Of a DNA stretch of 45,452 nucleotides, positions 1 to 5,876 are shown in pieces. Made by a program: the position numbers and the translations under genes. The notes under the pieces are model-generated. The model ran no database searches. It was not told the origin of the DNA and saw nothing but the letters and a program-made list of their open reading frames with translations. The stretch spans positions 1-45,452 of the forward strand of contig DAIDAM010000005.1 in the NCBI GenBank assembly GCA_027310625.1, read 5' to 3'. Position 1 is the stretch's first letter; each line of letters starts with the position of its first letter. The DNA is from a bacterium. Lineage in GTDB: Bacteria; Patescibacteriota; Minisyncoccia; UBA6257; 2-01-FULL-56-20.

Positions 1-95
1 GGGCTGGGCAGTTCCGCCAGACACATATAACTGGCAGCAGGGGTTGCGCTCGTTACCCCAATTAAGGGAACGCCTCACGGCACGAGCTGACGACC

Positions 96-1010
96 ATATA
101 ACTCCAATATTTCTACTGGTACGGACTATACCTTCATTCGGCATGCGCCGAAAGCTGGCGTATTATGGCGATTAAATAATCGCCATCCGTCCCGACGCAT
201 GTCGGGACAAGTCTCTACGGGGTGCGAACGCTGATTTTTGCAATCTTACTGAGTAAGGATAAATTAGAGAAAGAAATTCATTTGTTTCCAACCGAGAAAA
301 ATACAAGCAATACGTTTTGGCGCTGCGATAATAATAAATTTTCATTTTACGAAAATTTATTGAATGCATTAACGCCAAATCACGCTCGGTTTCCTCGCGG
401 TCGCCGTATACAATACGACAATCTCGGTAAAAATCGTTCCCCACCGAACCGTCTCCGTCGAATCTGCCAGCCATGTACGGCAAAATAAGTTTGCCGGAAA
501 TGAAATTCGTCGCATTATTTCTAATTTCTCTGAATTTCCTCAACAAAGGACGGCTATTGATGTATAAGTGATATGCTTTTGTGCGCCTTTTGAATTTATC
601 CGGATGATAAATTCTCAACTTAAATCGCTTGGACGGAAAAAGTTCCAAGAAAAATTCTTGAAATTTTTCTACAAGGTCAGTGTCGGTATTACTTATCCCT
701 ATACTGCTTGTCCGATGGTACCCATCGGCGCACCATAAGCCGACAATATAAGCATCGTCTTTTGTTTTAGGAAACTTCATTCCCTCAAATGGTTCGCTCG
801 TAGAAAATCCATTAGAGTGAATTTTCTCTTCGCTGCCATTAGTAAGATTCCAAAAATCAGCATTCGCACTTCCCACGGTATTGCCCATGCATAAATTTTA
901 ACATTTGCGCATTAGGGTTTCACCGTTATGAGCCAGTTTTCCCGAGCACATAAGTTGTTTATGTGTTTCGAGGGTGCTACTCCGCCCTCCTGCGGAGAGT
1001 CGAATAAATC
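96..1010 (-). mobile_element. Group I intron in 16S rRNA (about E. coli position 1060) with LAGLIDADG ORF
   Basis: The exon reads GCATGGTT then, 915 nt later, GTCGTCAGCTC, which is contiguous in other 16S genes. The 5' exon ends in U and the intron ends in G, as in group I introns. A match to the conserved S element (AAGGTATAGTCC on the minus strand, complement of 123-134) lies near the 3' end, and CTCATAACGGTGAAACCC (about 913-930) looks like core sequence near the 5' end and is partly shared with the intron at 2733-3438. The intron encodes a homing endonuclease on the rRNA strand. It also contains a GAGCACATAA-type hairpin (943-970). Confidence 0.85.
172..888 (-). CDS. LAGLIDADG homing endonuclease (double motif), intron-encoded
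   Basis: A 238-residue protein with two LAGLIDADG-type motifs: AYIVGLWCADGYH at about residues 47-59 and LPYMAGRFDGDGSV at about 136-149, the spacing of a monomeric two-motif enzyme. Such enzymes cut intronless alleles of the host gene and drive intron homing; some also act as maturases. The gene lies entirely inside the 16S intron and on the rRNA strand, so it is expressed from the rRNA transcript or an internal promoter. The listed start overlaps conserved intron core sequence; an internal Met at residue 37 (position 780), just before motif 1, is a plausible alternative. The C-terminal codons run through a perfect palindrome (189-208), suggesting a late insertion at the gene end. Confidence 0.85.
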   Translation of the reverse strand: MGNTVGSANADFWNLTNGSEEKIHSNGFSTSEPFEGMKFPKTKDDAYIVGLWCADGYHRTSSIGISNTDTDLVEKFQEFFLELFPSKRFKLRIYHPDKFKRRTKAYHLYINSRPLLRKFREIRNNATNFISGKLILPYMAGRFDGDGSVGNDFYRDCRIVYGDREETERDLALMHSINFRKMKIYYYRSAKTYCLYFSRLETNEFLSLIYPYSVRLQKSAFAPRRDLSRHASGRMAII

Positions 1011-1307
1011 AACCATGCAGCACCTGTGACGGCTTCCAATGTTAATCGGCTCCCTTCCCTTTCGGGTCGGTACTACCGCCATTTCAAGCCCTGGTAAGGT
1101 TCCTCGTTTACCATCGAATTAAACCTCATGTTCCACCGCTTGTGCGAGTCCCCGTCTATTCCTTTGAGTTTTAAGCTTGCGCTCGTACTTCCCAGGCGGC
1201 CTGCTTAACGCGTTAACTACGCCACTCCGAGGGTCGATACTCGAAACAGCTAGCAGGCATCGTTTAGGGCGTGGACTACAAGGGTATCTACAATTTTGTT
1301 GCTGCAC

Positions 1308-1576
1308 AACAAACGCTGACTGACGCTGACTTCACGCTGACTTACGCTGAAAAAATTCTGCGTAGTTCTGCGTTCGTTCTGCGTTGGTCTGCGCGTTCGC
1401 TGCGCGAACGAGTCATTTCTGCTCGCCTCTCTATGTCGCCATAGAGTTCGGACTATATCATGTTCGGATATCGGATTTCAGATTTCGGATATCAGAAAAT
1501 TTCAGGGCGAGCGCAGGTTATGTAACCCGCCCATTGATGAATCTGATGTCTGACTTCCGATGTCTGACATCTGAAC
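1308..1576. repeat. 10-nt and 7-nt degenerate tandem repeats inside the 16S intron
   Basis: At 1308-1352 the word ACGCTGACTT recurs every 10-11 nt, followed at 1356-1400 by TTCTGCGTTN words with the same spacing. At 1463-1504 TCGGATA/TCGGATT/TCAGATT words follow each other with a 7-nt period (six units), and at 1542-1576 TCTGATG/TCTGACT/TCCGATG/TCTGACA give five more. The same word families recur in protein genes and intergenic regions elsewhere in the window. Confidence 0.85.
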
Positions 1577-2049
1577 CTCGGCGTATAGTCTCTGAGGGAA
1601 TTTGCGAACTTCATAAGTGAGGCGGCGCTACGTAGACAACCGCCTTATGCCGGGCTTCAACCATTGTTTTACCTGCGAATTCGCAGTAAACAATCTGGTA
1701 CCCCCGGCGGGCACTTCGGTACTACAGTGGTACTACATATTTCGATTGACTGCAAAAAATTACTAATGCATTGCCACAATCGTACCAACACCGTACCAAC
1801 ACAAATTTGTAAACAGCTATGATTCGCATGCGTCCATGCGAACAAGTGAGAAAAACACCTCACTTATGAAGCTCACAAATCTTCCCTGCTGGTTGTCCGC
1901 ACCGAACAGATTTTCAGTCGCCTAAGGCGACTACTGTCGGATTCTCGGATTTTCCAGCATATAGCTCCGCCGTCGCCTCACGGCTATGGCGGACTCACGA
2001 TTTCGTAATCCTCGCTTACGCTCGGAAACAAAATCGGAGCGAGTTTTCC

Positions 2050-2075
2050 AAGCACATAATGCGTTATGTGCTCGG
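2050..2075. repeat. GCACATAA/TTATGTGC hairpin, copy in 16S intron
   Basis: AGCACATAAT-GCG-TTATGTGCTC forms a near-perfect hairpin. Further copies lie at 943-970, 3907-3935, 3988-4017 and 11936-11965, all inside rRNA introns, the rRNA leader or RNase P RNA. Confidence 0.85.
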
Positions 2076-2106
2076 GGACTCTGTCTACCCTCACCCTTAT
2101 GAGGGG

Positions 2107-2290
2107 TTCTGCTCTCGTGTTTGAAACCATAAGTGCAGGTTGCGAGCAAATCAACGAGCGGAGCTGAAAATTTGGCGGTAACAAAATTTTGGTCGGAGCT
2201 TGCCGACGGGAATCGAAATTTTGTCGCCAAATTTCAGCGCAGCGAATATGATTTGCCGCAACCGAACGGGTTTCAAACATGAGAGCAGAA
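2107..2290. repeat. Long imperfect inverted repeat, arms about 85 nt
   Basis: The arm starting GTTCTGCTCTCGTGTTTGAAA at 2107 is matched by the reverse complement of the segment ending at 2290. Pairing continues with small bulges through GGTTGCG, GCAAATC, AGCTGAAA and AAATTTGGCG to a short loop near 2192-2208. It occupies the 5' end of the ORF-less intron, where P1/P2-type extensions would lie, and should fold into a dominant rod in the RNA. Confidence 0.85.
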
Positions 2291-2732
2291 CAACGAATCC
2301 TTTTTGCTCCCCACGCTTTCGCGTCTCAGTGTCAGGAAGATCCCAGTGAACTGCCTTCGCCTTTGGTGTTCCGCACGATATCAACGGATTTCACCCCTAC
2401 ACCGTGCGTTCCGTTCACCTCTTATCTCCTCCATCCCGCTCATCTCTTTCGCGATTCCAAAGTTGGGCTTTGGCATTTAACGAAAGATGCAGCGGGACAC
2501 CTACACGCTCTTTACGCCCAATAAATCCGGATAACGCTCGAGGTCTACGTATTACCGCTGGTGCTGGCACGTAGTTACCCACCTCTTTCCGATAAGCACT
2601 CACGTAAGTTGTTACTTATCTACCGCAGTTTACAATCCGAAGACCTTCATCCTGCACGCGGCGTCGCTCGATCAGGCTTTCGCCCATTGTCGAATATTCT
2701 CGACTGCTGCCTCCCGTAGGAGTACGGACCGT

Positions 2733-3438
2733 CATAATGTTTTCCATAATTACTTATGGTATCAGACTATACCTTCACCCTCATACACCAGAGGGGTCTG
2801 CATATTAGCCGCCATTGAATGGTGACTCCTCCGCTATTTGCGGAAAGTCGTTACGGGGTTAAACAGCTCCGAATGTTTTTTCTTGCCGCCCGTATTGGAA
2901 TTCAAATTTCTAATTTCCTTTACGAGCCGCAGAATGTGTTGAAATTCTTTTTCAGATAAGGAACTGCGCACATTAACTTTTGCGCCATCATAAATTTCAA
3001 TAATGGCGAGCATAATCTTTGCTTGCCGTTCTTTGAGCACAATGTGAGGAATTAACCTCTTTAAAACTGCTTTAACTTCATTTCTATCTTGAATAACTAA
3101 TTCCGTTAAATTGTGCATCTCTACGTTTCTCAATGAACCGACATCGCCTAAAAACTTTTGAAGTTTCACGAACATATTCTTATGTCGAATATGTTGCGTG
3201 AAATTTATTTTCAAGCGGATGCGGTACGGGAATCTTCTACGCTCCGGCCGATGTTCTACTGTGGCAACAATAGAACCATCGCCATCAAGAAAACCCGCAA
3301 CGTAGCTATCTGTAAATCTCGAGCTGTCAACTTCCCACGGGATTGTCTTCATGGGGATATTGTAATATATCCCCCAAAAGATTCCCCCGTTATGAGCAGA
3401 GTTTTGCTTCAACGTTGCCGTTGAAGGAGACAAAGTTT
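2733..3438 (-). mobile_element. Group I intron in 16S rRNA (about E. coli position 328) with LAGLIDADG ORF
   Basis: The exons GGAACTGAGAT and ACGGTCCGTACTCC flank a 706-nt insert. The 5' exon ends in U and the insert ends in G. The S-element match AAGGTATAGTCT is the complement of 2764-2775, and CTCATAACGGGGG near 3388-3400 resembles the core of the intron at 96-1010. The intron encodes a LAGLIDADG protein on the rRNA strand. Confidence 0.83.
2834..3355 (-). CDS. LAGLIDADG homing endonuclease (single motif), intron-encoded
   Basis: About 173 residues from the internal Met (MKTIPWEVD); the frame is open upstream to 3433, but that extension runs through intron core sequence, so 3355 is preferred. 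One LAGLIDADG motif, SYVAGFLDGDGSIVA, lies near residues 17-31. The C-terminal part (LIPHIVLKERQAKIMLAIIEI, split as LIPHIVLKE and RQAKIMLAIIEI) is typical of the single-motif enzymes that work as homodimers in bacterial rRNA introns. It lies wholly inside the intron on the rRNA strand and probably promotes its homing. Confidence 0.85.
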   Translation of the reverse strand, partial: PMKTIPWEVDSSRFTDSYVAGFLDGDGSIVATVEHRPERRRFPYRIRLKINFTQHIRHKNMFVKLQKFLGDVGSLRNVEMHNLTELVIQDRNEVKAVLKRLIPHIVLKERQAKIMLAIIEIYDGAKVNVRSSLSEKEFQHILRLVKEIRNLNSNTGGKKKHSELFNPVTTFRK

Positions 3439-3689
3439 ATCTCAGTTCCGTCGTTGGGGGTCAGGCTCTCACCTCCCCTACCGGTCGTTGCCTTGGTAGG
3501 CCGTTACCCTACCAACTAGCTGATCGGACCTAGGCCGATCCCGAAGCGTCTTGCGACATTTAATGTTGCCATACTATCGGGCATTACCTCCGATTTCTCG
3601 GAGCTATTCCCGTCTTCAGGGTACGTACCAAGGTGTTACTAACTCGTTCGCCGCTATCGCTCGCACCACGCTGCGCTTGTGCTCCGCTC

Positions 3690-3763
3690 TATCGCACGAA
3701 TTTACGAATCACCGCGAACTTACGAATTCGTAAATTCGTATACATTCGCTCATTCGTGCGATA
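3690..3763. repeat. Expanded helix 6 (V1) of 16S with inverted repeats
   Basis: TATCGCACGAAT (3690-3701) is exactly inverted at 3752-3763, and ACGAATTCGT-type palindromes lie between them. This adds roughly 100 nt relative to E. coli 16S and accounts for the first exon being about 426 nt instead of about 328. The segment is built from CGAAT words similar to repeats at 27260-27310. Confidence 0.75.
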
Positions 3764-3906
3764 ACGTGAGCGCCAACGCAATGTGGCGCGAACGACCGCT
3801 CGACTTGCATGCCTTATCCACGCCGCCAGCGTTCATCCTGGACCAGGATCAAATCCTCTATTAGAAATTGTTAGTCCGCTTTAGGCGGGCGTTACAATTT
3901 CTTATA

Positions 3907-3935
3907 CCGAGCACATAACTTGTTATGCGCTTCGG
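3907..3935. repeat. GCACATAA/TTATG hairpin, rRNA leader copy 1
   Basis: CCGAGCACATAA-CTTG-TTATGCGCTTCGG; stem with G-U variants of the family consensus. Confidence 0.8.
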
Positions 3936-3987
3936 TTGATTTGTGTAAGTTTTAGTTTGATTCCAAAACAAACAAAATGAATGGACT

Positions 3988-4017
3988 ACCGAGCACATAA
4001 AGTGTTATGTGCTCGGT
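3988..4017. repeat. GCACATAA/TTATGTGC hairpin, rRNA leader copy 2
   Basis: ACCGAGCACATAA pairs perfectly with the downstream TTATGTGCTCGGT across a four-base loop. Confidence 0.88.
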
Positions 4018-4071
4018 GCTCAAAATTGCAGCCGCTCGATTACTCGCGGGCAATTTTGGCATTGGGACAAC

Positions 4072-4121
4072 TAAAAAACTCTCTTAGTGGCTGTTAACAA
4101 TGAAATTGTGTTACAGCCACT
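4072..4121 (-). terminator. Terminator-like hairpin in the rRNA leader (possible attenuator)
   Basis: AGTGGCTGT (4086-4094) pairs with ACAGCCACT (4113-4121), with further pairing inside. On the minus strand the stem is followed after about six bases by a run of six T. The gap makes a classical terminator uncertain; an RNase III stem is an alternative. Confidence 0.4.
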
Positions 4122-4248
4122 TAGACCTCGCCGTAGGTCGCAGAAAGCGGCCGAAGGCGGGTCATCGCCAAAACTACGCTCACGGGGTGAGCGTGCGTTG
4201 GCTTTCCATATACTGTTGTGAAACTCCAGTCGCGTTCATGACTGAATC

Positions 4249-4276
4249 ATTGTAGCCGCTTATCATCACTTGTCAA
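4249..4276 (-). promoter_or_regulatory. rRNA promoter
   Basis: Minus-strand TTGACA (4276-4271), 16-nt spacer, TACAAT (4254-4249). A near-consensus sigma70-type promoter directed at 16S; its -35 box overlaps the -35 box of the divergent rpmE promoter. Confidence 0.75.
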
Positions 4277-4297
4277 GCAAAACGTGGTGTGTATAAT
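4270..4297 (+). promoter_or_regulatory. rpmE promoter, divergent and overlapping the rRNA promoter
   Basis: TTGTCA (4270-4275), 16-nt spacer, TATAAT (4292-4297). The first ATG (4307) lies nine bases after the -10 box, so the original transcript would have been leaderless or nearly so. Confidence 0.8.
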
Positions 4298-4306
4298 TAG
4301 CGAACT

Positions 4307-4402
4307 ATGAAACCGGACATTCACCCGACATATTACCCCGAAGCGAAAGTCCGCTGCGTCACAGCACCAAAGCAAAGCTTGGTGCTGGACTTCGCTCGGT
4401 AA
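4307..4402 (+). pseudogene. Detached N-terminal fragment of a second rpmE (L31) version
   Basis: ATG at 4307 opens a 31-codon frame beginning [17 protein letters not shown], which is the usual start of an L31 protein. After this the frame enters a hairpin (AGCACCAA 4363-4370 with TTGGTGCT 4379-4386) and ends at TAA 4400-4402. The intact rpmE 20 nt downstream starts with the near-identical peptide [17 protein letters not shown] in different codons. The 10-mer GTCCGCTGCG occurs at both 4349-4358 and 4466-4475, i.e. the fragment stops matching exactly where the downstream gene takes over. It sits directly behind the promoter. Confidence 0.8.
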
Positions 4403-4423
4403 TAAATAAAAACAAGGTTAATC

Positions 4424-4666
4424 ATGAAACCAGATATACATCCAACATATTACGATAAAGCTGTTGTCCGCTGCGCTTGCGGGAAAACTTACACTATCGG
4501 CGCCACCAAGCCGGAAATTCACGTTGAAATCTGCGGCAATTGCCACCCCTTTTACACCGGCGAAGAGAAACTGATTGACACCGCCGGCCGCGTGGAAAAG
4601 TTTAAGAAGCGTCAAACGCGAGCAGCAACTCACAAACCCAAAACGAAAACTAGACAGCGAAAATAG
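4424..4666 (+). CDS. rpmE: 50S ribosomal protein L31
   Basis: 80 residues. The start [10 protein letters not shown], the pair C-A-C and the downstream [10 protein letters not shown] (zinc-ribbon Cys of the C+ type) and GRVEKFKKR are characteristic of L31, a late-assembled large-subunit protein that bridges to the small subunit. A basic tail ([10 protein letters not shown]) ends the protein. The gene is framed on both sides by fragments of a diverged version of itself: the N-terminal fragment at 4307-4402 and a C-terminal fragment at 4748-4813. Codons at the two ends (for example CCA, ATA, CAT) differ from those of the fragments (CCG, ATT, CAC), while the middle is not duplicated. Promoter at 4270-4297. 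Confidence 0.95.
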   Translation: MKPDIHPTYYDKAVVRCACGKTYTIGATKPEIHVEICGNCHPFYTGEEKLIDTAGRVEKFKKRQTRAATHKPKTKTRQRK

Positions 4667-4687
4667 ATTATCGAGAAATTCTCCGCC

Positions 4688-4747
4688 TCCGCCAAAGGCG
4701 GACTCGCCTCTGGCGAGGAAGAGAACCGCGGATCCGCCTCCGGCGGA
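4688..4747. repeat. Three GC-rich hairpins between rpmE and its tail remnant
   Basis: TCCGCC-AAA-GGCGGA (4688-4702), CTCGCC-TCT-GGCGAG (4703-4717) and TCCGCC-TCC-GGCGGA (4733-4747) follow each other. They occupy the space between the stop of rpmE and the detached C-terminal fragment. Confidence 0.85.
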
Positions 4748-4813
4748 AAGAAGCGCCAAACGAAAGCGGCGGCGGCTCCGAAAAAAGCTAAGAAAGTTCG
4801 CGTTAAGAAGTAA
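4748..4813 (+). pseudogene. Detached C-terminal fragment of a second rpmE (L31) version
   Basis: The 21 codons read KKRQTKAAAAPKKAKK then VRVKK and a stop. They begin with the same KKRQT found near the C-terminus of intact rpmE (nucleotides 4604-4618 and 4748-4762 match at 14 of 15 positions) and continue with a lysine/alanine tail typical of CPR ribosomal proteins. There is no start codon, so it is a remnant. With the fragment at 4307-4402 it gives both ends of one older rpmE version. Confidence 0.7.
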
Positions 4814-4869
4814 ATACCGCTGGCTTGAGTGATAATTTAAAATTATTTGAGTTAGTGCGCCACTTTGGA

Positions 4870-4890
4870 TTGTTGACTTTTTGTCAACAA
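4870..4890. repeat. GTTGAC-T5-GTCAAC hairpin, copy 1
   Basis: Perfect inverted repeat with a five-T loop; further copies at 39321-39341 and 42837-42853. It lies in the rpmE-prfA spacer. No T-run follows the stem, so it is not an obvious terminator. Confidence 0.8.
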
Positions 4891-4926
4891 TCATTAACTC
4901 CCGGATTTTTGAGGTAAAATAGGAAT

Positions 4927-5664
4927 ATGACGAATAAAATTGTTTTAGAAATTCGCGCCGGAGCTGGCGGCGACGAGGCGGCGATATTCGCCGGCGACCT
5001 CGCGAGGATGTACCAAAAATACGCCGCCCGCAAGGGTTGGGGTTTTGCAATTCTCGATTCCAACGAGACGTCGTTGAACGGTTATAAATCGCTAGTCGCC
5101 GAAATTTCCGGCGAAGGAGTTCGAGAGGCGCTCAAAAACGAATCCGGCGTGCACCGCGTCCAGCGCGTTCCCAAAACCGAAAAAAGCGGGCGCGTGCACA
5201 CTTCCACCGCTTCCGTCGCCGTTCTGCCGATTGTGGAAGCAAAAGAAGTGCAAGTGAATCCGAACGATCTGGAATTGACGCTCTCACGAGCGGGCGGACC
5301 GGGCGGACAGAACGTCAACAAAGTTGAGACCGCCGTACGCATTCTTCACAAGCCGAGCGGCATCGTCGTTTCCTCGCGCGTTGAGCGCTCTCAGCACGCC
5401 AACCGCGAAAAAGCGATGGAAATTCTGCGGGCGAAACTTTACGAAATTGAGCAATTGAAAGCGTCGGGCAATTTGACCGACATCCGTCGCCAGCAAATCG
5501 GCTCCGGCGATCGCTCGGAAAAAATCCGGACGTACAATGTGCCTCAAGATAGAATTACTGATCACAGGATTAACAAAAAATGGGGGAGAATTGAGAGTAT
5601 CCTTGACGGCAATATGGACCCTATCATTGAGGCGTTCAAAAAATTTCCCGCCGCCCAAAATTAA
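4927..5664 (+). CDS. prfA: Peptide chain release factor 1, lacking the N-terminal domain
   Basis: 245 residues against about 360 for typical RF1. It starts directly at the conserved [19 protein letters not shown] block, so domain 1 is absent; an in-frame TAA at 4915-4917 rules out an upstream extension. [18 protein letters not shown] carries a PxT-type (here PKT) anticodon-like motif of RF1, which reads UAA and UAG, and [13 protein letters not shown] contains the catalytic GGQ. The end reads [18 protein letters not shown] second, diverged RF1 C-terminus lies 100 nt downstream (5768-5860) behind four palindromes; the stop codon of prfA lies inside the first one. A TAAAAT at 4915-4920 six bases before the ATG suggests leaderless transcription. 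Confidence 0.93.
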   Translation: MTNKIVLEIRAGAGGDEAAIFAGDLARMYQKYAARKGWGFAILDSNETSLNGYKSLVAEISGEGVREALKNESGVHRVQRVPKTEKSGRVHTSTASVAVLPIVEAKEVQVNPNDLELTLSRAGGPGGQNVNKVETAVRILHKPSGIVVSSRVERSQHANREKAMEILRAKLYEIEQLKASGNLTDIRRQQIGSGDRSEKIRTYNVPQDRITDHRINKKWGRIESILDGNMDPIIEAFKKFPAAQN

Positions 5665-5766
5665 TTTTGGGCGAGCCCCGTCCAATTTTATTGGGGTGGG
5701 GAGAACAGAATCACCGTTGCCCCGAAATAATTTCGGGGCGAGCCTCGCCTCGATAAAATCGAGGCG
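5652..5766. repeat. Cluster of four palindromes after prfA
   Basis: Palindromic stems at 5652-5673 (CGCCCAAAAT and complement), 5676-5701 (CCAAT/ATTGG core), 5719-5739 (GCCCCGAAAT/ATTTCGGGGC) and 5746-5766 (CGCCTCGAT/ATCGAGGCG). They separate the functional prfA end from the detached C-terminal fragment. Confidence 0.9.
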
Positions 5767-5767
5767 G

Positions 5768-5860
5768 GACCACTGCATCGGCGTCAAAGTTCACAACATT
5801 GAAGCTATCCTCGACGGCGGTTTGGATACGCTATTGAACAAAATAAGCAAAAAGAAATAA
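5768..5860 (+). pseudogene. Detached C-terminal fragment of a second prfA (RF1) version
   Basis: In a different frame from prfA, codons read DHCIGVKVHNIEAILDGG then LDTLLNKISKKK and stop. This matches the usual RF1 ending DHRIG-x-x-x-HN-x-(D/E)-x-ILDG-x-LD-x-L more closely than the end of the intact gene does. There is no start codon and no upstream continuation, so it is a remnant left outside the reading frame. Confidence 0.8.
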
Positions 5861-5876
5861 AATCCAGAAAGAGTTT

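Larger units (their letters stand above)
1291..2296 (-). mobile_element. ORF-less group I intron at E. coli 16S position 788
   Basis: The exons GGGGAGCAAAAAGGAT and TAGATACCC, adjacent in all 16S genes, are separated by 1006 nt. The upstream exon ends in U and the insert ends in G. An S-element match, ATGATATAGTCC on the minus strand (complement of 1450-1461), supports group I. Position 788 is a known intron site in rRNA genes. No LAGLIDADG, GIY-YIG or HNH protein can be read in any frame. Instead the space is filled with repeats: 10-nt words at 1308-1400, 7-nt words at 1463-1504 and 1542-1576, a GCACATAA hairpin at 2050-2075 and an imperfect hairpin with arms of about 85 nt (2107-2290). Confidence 0.8.
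1..3864 (-). rRNA. rrs: 16S ribosomal RNA, 3'-truncated by the window edge, split by three introns
   Basis: Read on the minus strand, the exons carry standard 16S landmarks: the 5' region with GATTTGATCCTGG (about 3845-3856), the ACTCCTACGGGAGGCAGC site (about 2708-2725), the 530 loop (2551-2570), TAGATACCC next to an intron (1282-1290), the AATTAAA block (about 1115-1125) and GTCGTCAGCTCG (84-95). Exons are 3864-3439, 2732-2297, 1290-1011 and 95-1; the remaining 3' part (after about E. coli 1150) lies outside the window. The 5' end is placed by counting back from TTTGATC. Helix 6 (V1) is enlarged. The 530-loop pseudoknot differs from E. coli. Intron boundaries were set by continuity with E. 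coli 16S and by the group I rule that the 5' exon ends in U and the intron ends in G. Confidence 0.96.
3865..4242 (-). other. rRNA 5' leader with stacked hairpins
   Basis: There is no gene between the 16S 5' end and the rRNA promoter. Reading toward 16S, the leader holds a strong hairpin (4121-4086), two GCACATAA-type hairpins (4017-3988 and 3935-3907) and a hairpin directly before 16S (AGAAATTGT at 3863-3871 pairing with ACAATTTCT at 3893-3901). The last one may serve RNase III-type processing; this is inference. Confidence 0.6.

Noticed and set aside
1308-1576. CRISPR array in the 16S intron
   Set aside because: Units are 7 or 10 nt, degenerate and without spacers; no cas genes in the window.
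1931-2280. Two overlapping minus-strand frames in the ORF-less intron as endonuclease candidates
   Set aside because: No LAGLIDADG, HNH, GIY-YIG or His-Cys motif; the sequence is explained by the long inverted repeat.
5537-5860. A 107-codon frame overlapping the prfA end
   Set aside because: Only its last 31 codons resemble a protein (RF1 C-terminus); the rest is a shadow of prfA and palindromes. Treated as a remnant, not a gene.
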